DNA of 64,000 bases from Paramoeba atlantica (Eukaryota > Discosea), in assembly GCA_977017575.1 (NCBI GenBank), contig CDRNVI010000030.1, positions 992,001-1,056,000 on the forward strand, in the 5' to 3' direction. Position numbers and translations under genes: made by a program. Below the pieces are notes generated by a model. That model made no database searches. It had not been told where the DNA came from and saw nothing but the letters and a program-made list of their open reading frames with translations. Each line of letters begins with the position of its first letter. Position 1 is the stretch's first letter. Positions 17,664 to 26,969 of the stretch are shown here, in pieces.

Positions 17664-18689
17664 TTATGAATGTACTACGATCCATCGCGGTCTACCCGAA
17701 TAATCATTATGCACGTATACACTTTCGTGCTTATTGTCTCTGCATATAGTCTCTACGCTTTGTGCCTGAGTCCCAATTTCCACAACAAAATCCGGCATAC
17801 CTCGCGGTCTAAGTGGTTTTAACCAACGTCTACTTTGCGATGCAATTTCGCTGTAATAAAGTAAAGGATTGAGACTTCCATTTACACTTGTCTTTTTTGT
17901 TCCAACAAGACTCCGACAATCTTCATGCAATCTTACAACAGGTGGTAAGTCCTGATATTCTTCCGGTGTTATATACGGAGGATTAGACAAGATACAATCA
18001 AAGCTATGTAATGGAACATTGTTTATTTCCAGGGCTTGGAACATATCCCCTTGAAGAATGTTCGCATTTGCGGCGTTACAGGTTCGCATATTTTCATTGG
18101 CTAGCGAGATAGCTTCATTTGATTGTTCAACACACGTAACTTTCCAACTGGGTGACTTTTTTGCAAGGGATAGCCCAACACATCCCGAACCAGTGCAAAG
18201 ATCTAAAAGGCAAAGCGGTACCTCGTGCAGAGATCGTAAATGAGTTTCGTAGAACCATTCAACCCATTGCTCCGTTTCAGAACGTGGAATAAAAACTGGA
18301 GGGCGACAAATAATAGGAATCCCGAAAAAAGGTTGAGAGCCTAAAATATATTGTAGTGGTCTATGCTCCTCCACTCGTTGACAAACACATTCTCGTATCA
18401 ATCTGTGTGCTACCTTCTCCTTTTGACATGTAGGATAACGTTTAAAGACGTAGTCCTTAATCCAGTTGAATTCTTGATGGGCAAAGCGAAAACCTGGCGA
18501 GTCCTGTCCAGTTGCATTACCCCCACCGGAATAATGAGAATGGTAAATTGAATACACCATATCATCTTCCTCGTGTGAGGAAGTGATAATCGAATGCGCA
18601 ATATTTTCTTCCCCGTGTGATATTCTGGTAGAGCTATGTGGTACAGACCGAAATGCTGAAATCAATAGCATTTGAGTATTTTGACGCAT
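17664..18689 (-). CDS. HEMK1: Release factor glutamine methyltransferase (HemK/PrmC family)
   Basis: A 341-residue S-adenosylmethionine-dependent methyltransferase that modifies the GGQ glutamine of peptide-chain release factors. Key motifs: the PrmC N-domain signature PLQYILGSQPFFG, FIPRSETEQWVEWF, the AdoMet site LDLCTGSGCVGLSLA and the catalytic NPPY at residues 236-239 followed by ITPEEY. The N-terminal 80 residues extend beyond bacterial PrmC and are Ser/Arg-rich (MRQNTQMLLISAFRSVPHSS), suggesting mitochondrial import, where it would act on mitochondrial release factors. The frame is open 126 bases further upstream but without an ATG; an AG four bases before the chosen ATG (18689) may be the splice acceptor. 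Confidence 0.9.
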   Translation of the reverse strand: MRQNTQMLLISAFRSVPHSSTRISHGEENIAHSIITSSHEEDDMVYSIYHSHYSGGGNATGQDSPGFRFAHQEFNWIKDYVFKRYPTCQKEKVAHRLIRECVCQRVEEHRPLQYILGSQPFFGIPIICRPPVFIPRSETEQWVEWFYETHLRSLHEVPLCLLDLCTGSGCVGLSLAKKSPSWKVTCVEQSNEAISLANENMRTCNAANANILQGDMFQALEINNVPLHSFDCILSNPPYITPEEYQDLPPVVRLHEDCRSLVGTKKTSVNGSLNPLLYYSEIASQSRRWLKPLRPRGMPDFVVEIGTQAQSVETICRDNKHESVYVHNDYSGRPRWIVVHS

Positions 18690-19006
18690 GTGCTGTATGT
18701 CAGACACACAATGTGTGAAATTTAGGCACACAAGATGGATTTTTTTAGCTATGAAGTATTTAACAATGTTCGGAAAATTTGTAATATTAGCATTGTAAAT
18801 AATAGCATTGTACAATGTTGTGTATTGTAAAGTTGTGTATTATTAAGAATATACTAGAGAAGCTGAGAGTGAATAATAATAAAGCTGGGGAAGCAATAAA
18901 AGCAATAAAAATACTCCATGAAGATACGACATAATCACATTGACATCCGTAAGTGGCAGTACCTCAAGGTGCTCCTTAATCACTCAAAAGGTTACGTACA
19001 TGTATA
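18690..19006. other. AT-rich intergenic spacer
   Basis: Nothing beyond AT-rich DNA and short direct repeats such as AGCAATAAAA. It separates the PrmC gene from LRR protein 2. Confidence 0.5.
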
Positions 19007-19855
19007 TTACTTTGACATCGAAGTGATTTCCGTTTCATCATAAACAAAAGTTTGTAAAGAGTCAGGAAGCAGCGATTCATCAAATTCACCGCCTAGATAG
19101 GGGTTATATTCCAAGTTCAGTAATTTCAACTTTTTTGGTAGATGATGAAGATGAACTACACCAGAAAAATCATTATTTAGTAAAACAAGTTCTTCAAGTG
19201 ATTCAGGTAAATATCGTAACTCAGGAGTTCCATCAAAGTTATTGTTGGCCAAAATCAAAAACTTCATAGCAAAAGGTAAGTTAGCGAGATTCGCTTTTCC
19301 GGAAAGTTTATTACCCCAAGCGGAAAAATACGTCATGCTGGGTGGGAGGTCGCTAAGATTTATATTCCCATCAAAATCGTTGTCTCCTACTTCTAGTTTC
19401 GTCAGCTTCCTAGGCAAATCACATATATTTAAGGAACCATAAAACCGACTGTGTAATGAAGTGAAGCTCAGCATTGATGAAGGTAATGTATTAAACTGAA
19501 CCGTTCCCCAAATTGTCTGCCCTATGGCGGTGAAAGTGTGTATCGTCGTAGGAAAAAAATCCCATTGCAGGGACCCTGAAAGCTCCCGTAATATCACTTC
19601 CTTCAGCCATTTGATCTCGATAATTTGTTCATCTTCATTGCAAATAATTCCACTCCATTTACAAGCCGGCGTCGAAATATTCCAATACGGGTCTCTATTC
19701 TCAATGTTTTCAACAAAACGAGTGAGCTGAAATTCCTGCGGAAACGCAAGGCGGTTAACTTTACCAAGGCGGCTTTGCTGCACATTTTTTGGCATACCAT
19801 GGATTAGTGACCCACCATTTTCCTTACTCAAACGTTGTTCGGGAAGCTCTGACAT
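19007..19855 (-). CDS. Leucine-rich-repeat protein (family member 2)
   Basis: A 282-residue member of the LRR family also at 1581-2336 and 58783-59598. The cap reads STPACKWSGIICNED and is followed by about eight repeats of L.G...L..LP..L..L.L..N.F.G. No signal peptide or membrane segment is seen. Two ATGs are possible (19900 and 19855); a strong pyrimidine tract ending in CAG (AG at 19862-19863) lies between them, so the shorter protein starting MSELPEQRL is chosen. Probably an intracellular protein-binding solenoid of unknown partner. Confidence 0.8.
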   Translation of the reverse strand: MSELPEQRLSKENGGSLIHGMPKNVQQSRLGKVNRLAFPQEFQLTRFVENIENRDPYWNISTPACKWSGIICNEDEQIIEIKWLKEVILRELSGSLQWDFFPTTIHTFTAIGQTIWGTVQFNTLPSSMLSFTSLHSRFYGSLNICDLPRKLTKLEVGDNDFDGNINLSDLPPSMTYFSAWGNKLSGKANLANLPFAMKFLILANNNFDGTPELRYLPESLEELVLLNNDFSGVVHLHHLPKKLKLLNLEYNPYLGGEFDESLLPDSLQTFVYDETEITSMSK

Positions 19856-20333
19856 GTTGAGCTGTCGAAAAAATAAGGAAAGAGCCAAGTACCTTTTCAT
19901 TTAAAAAGGATTATCAGGCGAACAGATTTAACTTAAAAGGGAAAACAGTTTTAACTCCGAAAATTGAATCACCACGCCGCTTAGTTTAAAAAATGTCCAA
20001 TGAAGATCCTTTCTCCATACGAAGATTATATTGTAACGTTTTCGTTGTAGAAATAAGTTATTTCAAATAACACTGCAGGTAACGTCAGACTTTCCAGAGT
20101 TAGAAATATCAATTACGGTAAAGTGAACAGGATACAGAAATCAATTTACTGCCCATAATGTATCATAAGAGTGATGTCGACAACCGGTGACGCATAGCTA
20201 CACACACGTACATAATCCTGATCTACTCATAGCGCACATAAGCCCAACTACTAGTATACTGTTAAGAAATTACTAAGATGTTTGTTGTAGAAAAAGTAAG
20301 TGGAATGTCATCTCGAAAAAAGATTACGTAAAG
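19856..20333. other. Intergenic spacer
   Basis: Apart from the splice acceptor of LRR protein 2 at its left edge, no gene or repeat is seen in this 478-base stretch. Confidence 0.5.
19862..19883 (-). promoter_or_regulatory. Probable trans-splice acceptor deciding the LRR protein 2 start
   Basis: The minus strand reads CTTTCCTTATTTTTTCGACAG with the AG at 19862-19863, seven bases before the ATG at 19855 and downstream of the alternative ATG at 19900. Confidence 0.6.
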
Positions 20334-21737
20334 CTACTGCTTCGGATTTCGAAGCACCCAATTAGTGGTTTGCAGAGCTTCAGATATCTCTTCCTTAGAT
20401 TTGTGTCGAGTTTCGGGAAGGCATAAATAGAAAAAAACAGTACACGCGACACCAATGCCCGCAAATAACCAGAACACCCAGGGTCCCATAAGCTCATTCA
20501 GGGGAGGAAAAAAGAGTGTGACTAGGATAAGAAATAGCCACTGAGCAATGTTTACCACTGAAAATCCTTGTTGCGCGATTGAAGAAGGGAGTACCTCATT
20601 ACACACAATCCAGAAATGAATCCCAGGTCCAAACTCGAAGGCCAACAAATAAAGTGCAAGAAGAATAAATGCAAACGCAGTCTTCACCGCACCCTCTGCG
20701 CAAAAACGAGAGACTAAAGAAAGACACATCATGGAGAGTGACATTATGGCTAGCGACGGTATCAGCATGCAGCGTCGCCCCACGCGGTCGGCGTAACCCA
20801 AGGCAATTGCGGTGGCAACAAAAGTGATGGCCATGACGATCACAGTTCCTAGCGCTCGCTGTGAGATATCTGCAGCCTCCATGAATTTTCCGCAGTAAAA
20901 CATAATGGCGTTGACCCCTGTGAGTTGCAACGCCACGGCACCTGTGATCGACAGTGCCATAGCTCGTGGGTAGGAAAAGATGGAACTCGATTTCGGAAGA
21001 GCGCATCTCGCTTCCTGGGTAGTTGGTGAAGCTTTATCGACCACCGTCACAGGCGGTTCGGTAGATTCCGCCCCGGAATCGGTCAGCTTACTCAAAGGAA
21101 TCCACACTAGAATAACCAAAAGAGCGGCAAAAACCACCGGTATTATCATCGACTGACGAAGGAGCAGCATAAGTGCGCGATCACCCTCCTCGTTGGGAAA
21201 GGGTCGGCGGAGATAGACCTCATCCACGCCCTGGTCTCGGTACTCCGAAAGCACGGCATAGGAAACCACTGAGGCAAGAAAAATACCGAGCGAGAGGGTG
21301 AGCTGAAACAGTCCCCCAAGTTTGCCCCGGTGCTCTGGGCGGGAGTGCTCCACTACAAAGGCAGGCCCTACGGAACTGACCGCCCCGATTCCCACTCCTG
21401 TAAGAAATCGGGCAAGAAATTGGACGGCGTAGTGAGGGCTCACTAAAGCTAAAACACAACCCAGGCCGCAAAGAGAACCCACACGAAGCGTTCCAATGGA
21501 ACCAAGCCGCGGGACGAGCACTCCAACCCCTCCGGAACCTAATATCCCCCCGAAGGAGACGCTGGAGATTACAACGGCAATGTCCCAGGCGTGGTCCTTC
21601 TCTGGGACCAACGTGAGAAGGCAGGGGTGTAAGATCGTTAGAGCGGTGCTGAGCCCGATGTACGTGTAGCCAAAAATGAGTCCGCCGAGCCCATTAAGAG
21701 CCGCACACCACCAGAGTAAGGCGGTGGACTGCTGCAT
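20334..21737 (-). CDS. Major facilitator superfamily sugar transporter
   Basis: A 467-residue protein with about 12 hydrophobic segments, matching the sugar-porter family (proton- or facilitative hexose carriers, plasma membrane or glycosome). Diagnostic pieces are the first helix GGLIFGYTYIGLS, QLTGVNAIMFYCGKFM in helix 7 (family pattern QQxxGxNxxxYY), GYADRVGRRCML between helices 8 and 9, and the end-of-helix-12 motif PETRHKSKEEI (family PETKG). The loop after helix 6 is about 50 residues. The ATG at 21737 is preceded by TTTTTTCACCCAAG, a good splice acceptor. Substrate cannot be assigned beyond hexose-like. Confidence 0.9.
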   Translation of the reverse strand: MQQSTALLWWCAALNGLGGLIFGYTYIGLSTALTILHPCLLTLVPEKDHAWDIAVVISSVSFGGILGSGGVGVLVPRLGSIGTLRVGSLCGLGCVLALVSPHYAVQFLARFLTGVGIGAVSSVGPAFVVEHSRPEHRGKLGGLFQLTLSLGIFLASVVSYAVLSEYRDQGVDEVYLRRPFPNEEGDRALMLLLRQSMIIPVVFAALLVILVWIPLSKLTDSGAESTEPPVTVVDKASPTTQEARCALPKSSSIFSYPRAMALSITGAVALQLTGVNAIMFYCGKFMEAADISQRALGTVIVMAITFVATAIALGYADRVGRRCMLIPSLAIMSLSMMCLSLVSRFCAEGAVKTAFAFILLALYLLAFEFGPGIHFWIVCNEVLPSSIAQQGFSVVNIAQWLFLILVTLFFPPLNELMGPWVFWLFAGIGVACTVFFYLCLPETRHKSKEEISEALQTTNWVLRNPKQ

Positions 21738-22422
21738 GGAGTGTCAGACTTGGGTGAAAAAACTTACTGTCTCTTTTAAGTTACATAAATAAATTGGTTT
21801 ATGTGCCAATGCACGTCTCTTTATTCTTGTAGAAACATTGAAGAATAAGTTAAGAATTTGGTTCCGGGTACTCTTGAATGGAGCAATGGCCCAAATCAAC
21901 GTGCTTAGAAGGAAAGAAGCAATTCTGTTTTGTCAAGAGGTGGTATCACTTTGTTTTCTCCAAAAAATACTCTCTAAATAGTTAAAAAACCAAAACGAAA
22001 AGGTTTCAAACTTCAAGAAATCAACACTACAATGATGCCCATTGAATGTTCCACAAAGCACTTGTTCTACAAATTTCATCACTCAATCATACACTTGAAC
22101 TTGCACTAAACGTGCAGCACCGGAGAATTCGTTCAGTTTCTCTTGTTCAGCTTTTCAAAGGCAGACAACACTTTTAGTACCAGACGTCGAATGTTTTTGC
22201 CGAACACCAGACGTGTTCACAAGATGCCAAACTCACGAAGAACCACGATGATGTACAAAGAAACCAGCGGAATTCCAATGAGTGCTGCTGATATCTAAAG
22301 CAGAAATCATCCGGACAGCATCGCACCAATAGGACATCCGATAGATAGATAGCATGTTTGATGCTATCCGTTAGACAGTTTCAGTAGTGCAGTAGCCAGT
22401 AAGTCTAGTCCTCTGTGTGCCA
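21738..22422. other. Intergenic spacer with a short GATA microsatellite
   Basis: No gene is seen in 685 bases. A (GATA)3-like run lies near 22340, beside the palindrome-like pair GATAGCAT / ATGCTATC (about 22347-22368). Confidence 0.5.
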
Positions 22423-22938
22423 CTACAACTGCTTACGCTTCATCCCTGGAAGAAGATGTGTGCGATTGTGCATTAGTTCAATATCTTCTAAGATATCTGG
22501 ATTATACAGGAAACGATCCACGTTCATGTCAAGTGTCGTACGCATTGCCTCCTGCTCTAGTGTTTCTACCGGCGCTTTGGCTACGTATGGTCGGACTTCG
22601 ATATGACGTCCGCGCAAAATGTGGTATGGTGGAGCATCTCGTGGGAGATAGTCATTCGCCGTGAACCCCCACTGGCCTTGCCCTACTTGTAACACATGCT
22701 GTGCCTCTTCAGGTGTGTTGAATTGCATAAAACAAATGCCCTCCGAAGTACCCCGAACGCGGTCCAGCGGCATAGCAATTTTAGCCATCCTTTCAATACT
22801 ACATGTGGAAGTGATAAAATTTTTGCATTCCTGTTCCCACCAACGAGGAGGAATATTATTGAGCCGCACACAGCATGGCGCCAACTCGGCTGGGGGATAA
22901 AAGAAGCAGGAGAGCTTGAAAAGACTATTCCGAAGCAT
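22423..22938 (-). CDS. Single-RRM protein, possibly mitochondrial
   Basis: A 171-residue protein. Residues about 22-105 fit an RNA recognition motif: CCVRLNNIPPRW (strand 1), a helix, VRGTSEGICFMQFNTPEEAQHVL (RNP1-like strand 3 and helix 2) and HIEVRPYVAK (strand 4). The N-terminal 15 residues (MLRNSLFKLSCFFYP) could target mitochondria. A charged C-terminal helix follows. The RNP1 aromatic positions are only partly kept, so RNA or protein binding are both possible. I cannot name an orthologue. Confidence 0.65.
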   Translation of the reverse strand: MLRNSLFKLSCFFYPPAELAPCCVRLNNIPPRWWEQECKNFITSTCSIERMAKIAMPLDRVRGTSEGICFMQFNTPEEAQHVLQVGQGQWGFTANDYLPRDAPPYHILRGRHIEVRPYVAKAPVETLEQEAMRTTLDMNVDRFLYNPDILEDIELMHNRTHLLPGMKRKQL

Positions 22939-23118
22939 TGTTAATTAAGAGTAGTGTGAAACCTGTATGAACATTTTCTCAAAAGTAAGAACCCTGCCTA
23001 CGATTCATAGTCAATGTGGAGAGGAAATCAGTAAAACAAAGTGATGCGCAACGATGAGACCCTATAACTCATAAAAGTTGTAAAATAAGACTGATACATG
23101 CAAAACAATAGAATGCCT

Positions 23119-23589
23119 TCACACGGCACCATCTTCGGTAGTATGTGTATCCACATCCATAGTGCCTTTCTCAAGAGTTGAACCCGGCCGCTTTTCACCG
23201 ACGACGTTCAACTGCTCAGTGGAGGTACCCCCGCGCTCCACTGGTCTGGTAAGAAAGGCAAAATCAAGATACAACTTCCTCCCGCAAAACAGTTTGCCAT
23301 GCAGCTCTGCAATAGCCCTCCGGGCATCAGCCTCACGAACAAACTCCACCACCGCGTAGCCTTTTACCAACAACGTAGCCTTGTCCAAGACAAGATGAAG
23401 ATTTTTTAGAGCCCCATAATCCGCAAACAAATCTCGCACGTCTTCCTCTGTACATTCCTCGTGGAGATTGGCGCAAAAGATTGTCCATCCCTCCACACTA
23501 CGTGCCGGCTTAATGGTTGTCGTTGCATTAGTACATTCCCTCGGGGACTCATCTTTCGTTTGATCAGAATCTTCTATCACCGATGTCAT
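23119..23589 (-). CDS. RBM8A: Exon-junction-complex RNA-binding protein Y14 (RBM8A)
   Basis: A 156-residue protein with one RRM flanked by short acidic and polar tails, the layout of Y14. The sequence EGWTIFCANLHEECTEEDVR, then LFADYGALKNLHLVLDK and GYAVVEFVREADARRAIAEL, follows Y14's GWILFVTGVHEEATEEDI and KGYTLVEYETYKEA pattern closely, with a basic/Ser tail. Y14 pairs with Mago through the RRM sheet and marks spliced mRNA; trypanosomes have both although cis-introns are rare, so the role in kinetoplastids is unsettled. The minus-strand ATG at 23589 is preceded by a long pyrimidine tract. Confidence 0.8.
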   Translation of the reverse strand: MTSVIEDSDQTKDESPRECTNATTTIKPARSVEGWTIFCANLHEECTEEDVRDLFADYGALKNLHLVLDKATLLVKGYAVVEFVREADARRAIAELHGKLFCGRKLYLDFAFLTRPVERGGTSTEQLNVVGEKRPGSTLEKGTMDVDTHTTEDGAV

Positions 23590-23678
23590 GAAAACAAAAG
23601 ATAAGGAGAGATAAGCAAAAGCAAGAGTCTAAAATTTTACAAAACGATGAGTAATTTTACGTTTAAAGGGTAACCTAG

Positions 23679-23750
23679 AGTGTAAGGCCAAGGGAAGTGT
23701 ACACTAAGTGCACTTTACCTTGCTACCCCTACTTTAGTGTGCCTTACACT
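23679..23750. repeat. Small inverted repeat with internal palindromes
   Basis: Arms AGTGTAAGGC (23679-23688) and GCCTTACACT (23741-23750) are perfect complements. Between them lie AGTGTACACT and AAGTGCACTT, both palindromic. Located in the spacer between Y14 and the DHS-like gene; may be a small MITE or an RNA hairpin. Confidence 0.5.
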
Positions 23751-23848
23751 AACTACACCTTTGGTGAGGATTTATCCCTTTAGCAACACACTTTATCCCC
23801 CCTGTGCTCCCGGTACAAAACACTCCTGTTCAAAAACGTCGCGTCCAT

Positions 23849-25132
23849 TCATGGGTTTACCTCCCCCTCCCCCCCTCTCCCCATCTCCTCCATCACCCCC
23901 GCCATCAGCAGCGGAAACACCAATGTCGCCTCACACTCCACCACCGCCACCACCGTCCTCTCCCCCCCCACCCCTTTCCCCCCCACCCCCCCCACCCCCT
24001 CCCGCACCCCCCTCCCTGTGCTGCACCCCACCACCTCCCGTACCCCACACCCCACGTCCCGCACCGCGCTCACCATGTGGCTCCACGGCAGCCCCTCCCC
24101 CAGCACCACCACCCCCACCCCCATGGCGCCCCCCCCCGCCCGGAGCCCCGCCCGCAGCCCGGCCACGTCCCCCACCCCATCCAGCGCGAGCCCGGGGGAC
24201 CGCGACGCGTGGAAGAAGACCATGTCCCCGAGGGAGCCGTCCGTGGGGGCGGGGCAGAACACCGGGGCGCCGTGCCGGGCCGCGCCCTGGACGACGCTGT
24301 GGGGGTCGTAGGGGGGCGGGTGGGGGTCGCTCTCGTGTAGCCGTGGGTGCGTGGTTCCGGGGCTACCGGTTTGGGGGGGGGTACAGGGAGGGGGGTTGTT
24401 TAGGTTTTCGTGGCTACATGAGGGCGTGTTCGGGTGGTTCGTTTTAGGGCTACGTGACGTGGTGTTGTTGTTTTCGTTTTTATTTCGATAGGTAGTATTA
24501 GGAGGACATGTGGTGTGATGAGGGTTCTTTTTATTTCTACATGTAGGATCATTGTTGTTGTTCTTTTCATTTCTACATGGACTTGTATTATTGTAGTTAT
24601 TTTTATTCGTAAATTTAGGATTATTATTGTACCGTGCCGCTTGACTCAAATGCTCTACGAATCGAGAAGGGGTAAGAGGGTTACCCTCGTGGACCAATTT
24701 GTCCAAAATCGGGTTAATAAAGTCCTCAAAAGCGGCATAGTGGGCATTAGGAATCAAGAGGTTTCCAATACGGTTAAGGCCACGGTTACGGAGCGTGTCC
24801 CCGGGGAGGGTGAAGGACCCAAGGAGAGTAGGACCGGCAAGAGATTTAATAAGATCCTCCTCGACGGCTCCGGCAGTGGTGACGATAGCATCAATGAGAC
24901 CGGAGTGTGTGAGAGCAGCAAGGTGTTCACGAAGGCCGCAGGAGACCATGTTGGAGGTGAAACCTAGGAGGATTTTGTATTCGCCGGGGTGGTCACGACG
25001 ACGGCGGAGCATCTGGTGAAGGGTGCGGTGAGCGTGGTAGATTTCCGAGGCGGGGGGTCCGGCGTGCTGGTAGTCTTCCAGAAGTTCGGAGAGGGAGACA
25101 GTGTCGCGGGATAGCCAAGAGTTAAATCTCAT
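23849..25132 (-). CDS. Deoxyhypusine synthase paralogue lacking the catalytic lysine segment (prozyme-like)
   Basis: A 427-residue deoxyhypusine synthase homologue. The first half is well kept: YKILLGFTSNMVSCGLRE, DAIVTTAGAVEEDLIKSLA, LGSFTLPGDTLRNRGLNRIG and NLLIPN, then VFCPAPTDGSLGDMVFFH (about residues 290-307). An Asn/Lys/Pro-rich insertion of about 120 residues splits the domain (about 155-280). In active enzymes the nucleophile lies in GGGVVKHH and is followed by an NTxxEFDGSDSGARPDEA loop; here the stretch reads VVVLGEGLPWSHM and the loop is a Gly/Val-rich run, yet the final ATLVFPLLMAG block remains. It should not catalyse eIF5A modification alone. Trypanosomatids pair a catalytic DHS with an inactive activating paralogue, and this gene fits the inactive partner. 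The last third is extremely GC-rich. Confidence 0.85.
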   Translation of the reverse strand: MRFNSWLSRDTVSLSELLEDYQHAGPPASEIYHAHRTLHQMLRRRRDHPGEYKILLGFTSNMVSCGLREHLAALTHSGLIDAIVTTAGAVEEDLIKSLAGPTLLGSFTLPGDTLRNRGLNRIGNLLIPNAHYAAFEDFINPILDKLVHEGNPLTPSRFVEHLSQAARYNNNPKFTNKNNYNNTSPCRNEKNNNNDPTCRNKKNPHHTTCPPNTTYRNKNENNNTTSRSPKTNHPNTPSCSHENLNNPPPCTPPQTGSPGTTHPRLHESDPHPPPYDPHSVVQGAARHGAPVFCPAPTDGSLGDMVFFHASRSPGLALDGVGDVAGLRAGLRAGGGAMGVGVVVLGEGLPWSHMVSAVRDVGCGVREVVGCSTGRGVREGVGGVGGKGVGGERTVVAVVECEATLVFPLLMAGVMEEMGRGGEGEVNP

Positions 25133-25340
25133 GGTGGGGAGGATGTACAATAACGCAGGTGTGGGAATTATTGTAGAAAAGAGAAGGTCATAGAAGCGCT
25201 CTACTGTAAATAAAAGCAGAATCTTCTTCTGTTTTGGAAGGGTCACCCTATGTAAAAAAGACCCATTTTGTTCAACAATGGAGTAATTTTCGAAGTATGC
25301 TGTGGAAATTACTTTGTTATGTTTACAATGAAATGGCAAA

Positions 25341-25799
25341 TCAGAATGTATATCCAGAGCTTGGAAAGGATCGATCACGTTTGAATATGTCTGATGCAAG
25401 ACGAGACCCAGCAGGAAGTCGATTAAATTTGTGTGGCTTCCACCGCGCAGGGTGTGGTCCTACGTTTCCGAATCGTGGACCCAACAGCCCAACATTACAA
25501 AAAAGCTTGCGTACTGGTTTTCCATGCAGGTTAGAAGCGTTTAGTTTGTCCTCCATTAAATGTTTCATAACAAAATAAACGCCATCCTTCGTATCACGAT
25601 CAAACGGGTGAAATCGAGAGTCCCATGGAGTCATGCGTTTCGAAGTACCATACTCCACATAAGCTTTGTTTCCCGCCGCAAGCTTCAAAATACGGTGCTG
25701 CTGCCATTGATCTCTCCAGTCTTGCGCAGCACGAACGAATGCGGGGCTGCTCTTCGGACGTTTTTTTGGTTTCCTCAGAAACGAACTACATGTAAACAT
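25341..25799 (-). CDS. Small basic protein, possibly mitoribosomal
   Basis: A 152-residue, strongly basic protein that I do not recognise. It starts MFTCSSFLRKPKKRPKSS and contains conserved-looking stretches rich in Pro, Gly, Arg and aromatic residues (GNKAYVEYGTSKRMTPWDSR, VKHLM-like helix, LGPRFGNVGPHPARWKPHKF). Composition and size resemble the many lineage-specific proteins of the kinetoplastid mitochondrial ribosome, but there is no motif that proves this. Coding is supported by the ATG at 25799 and the absence of low complexity. Confidence 0.55.
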   Translation of the reverse strand: MFTCSSFLRKPKKRPKSSPAFVRAAQDWRDQWQQHRILKLAAGNKAYVEYGTSKRMTPWDSRFHPFDRDTKDGVYFVMKHLMEDKLNASNLHGKPVRKLFCNVGLLGPRFGNVGPHPARWKPHKFNRLPAGSRLASDIFKRDRSFPSSGYTF

Positions 25800-26061
25800 T
25801 TGTACCCAATTTAACAGCTAAGAACATAATACTCGAATCCCTATTTGATATAATATACTAGGAATCAGCTATAAGTCCCCCCCCGAATTTTAAAAAAACT
25901 GGTCTGTTTAATATCATCTTTCTTTTGAACGCGTAGAGAATTTTACATGCGTTTCCCGCCGTTTAAACTGGTTTTTCTCAACTCATTAGGATCGAATTAT
26001 TTTTTGAAAAAAATGGGCCGAACAAATGATTTTGTTTACAAAAATGCTCCATATTTTGATA

Positions 26062-26193
26062 CACCCATGGACAGAAGTGTGCCCCCGGCCTGGCAAATGT
26101 CAATTTTTTTATCCGTTTTTGCTCATTTTTGCAGCATTCGAGAGATCTCGTTCCCCTAACGAACAGCTTTGCCGACGTTTTTTCGTAGGGACC
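26062..26193 (+). repeat. Left terminal inverted repeat of the Tc1/mariner element
   Basis: It matches 28979-29110 in inverted orientation with only about ten differences in 132 bases. It includes the perfect 10-bp palindrome CGAGATCTCG in GAGAGATCTCGTTC. Confidence 0.9.
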
Positions 26194-26969
26194 CCCTGGT
26201 ACCCCCCTGGGTCCAAAAAACATGGTTTTTGTGTCCATATTTTTAGAACAGTCAATTTTTCTAGTATATCATCCTTTTTTCTCCGTTTTTTCTGCATGAG
26301 GACCCCGCCTCGTATAAGTCACAAACGAAACATCGCTTTGTCCATTTCGGAGAGAACAGAGATAGCTAAACAGCATAAATCTGGCGTCAGCATCACCCAA
26401 CTTCATAAAGAATTTGGTCGTGGCCGCCGTACAATTAGAAAATTTATTAATCTCTCAAAAACAAGGTAATGAATTGTCATCTCCACCGAAATCAGGTGGG
26501 CCAAAGCTTTCAAAAAGATTTGTATCAAAGGTGAAATCAATAGTTGATAAGGAAAATACAAAGGAAGAGGGTTGCTTGACGTACAACTTGGTTCATGATC
26601 AATTAAAAAGGAAAGGGTACAATTGTTCCATTAAGAAAGTCGTTCGTGTATTACATAACTCAGGGTACACGAGGATGGCCAAGGCACGGAACTGTGACCT
26701 CACCGAACGGCATAAAGCCCTTCGTGTCGCATTGGCTAACGATTTGCTTTCTCATCCCCCCCGAAAGTTGGATAATATAATTTGGACCGACGAAAAACTC
26801 TTTCTGTGTGTTGTTCATGGGGGTGGGCATTTTTTTATTGGGAAAAAGGGGGGCCCCAAAAAGCGAATTGCGGGTATGAGCCATGCAGACGCCCACAAAG
26901 TAATGGGCGAAACTATTCTAAGGGCCTTCAAAAAACGACAAGGATGCTTAGAGTATTTGAAGGAAAATG

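Noticed and set aside
23737-24447. Pro-rich plus-strand frames opposite the DHS-like gene
   Set aside because: Long C-runs give poly-Pro translations in several frames; the minus-strand frame has real DHS blocks.
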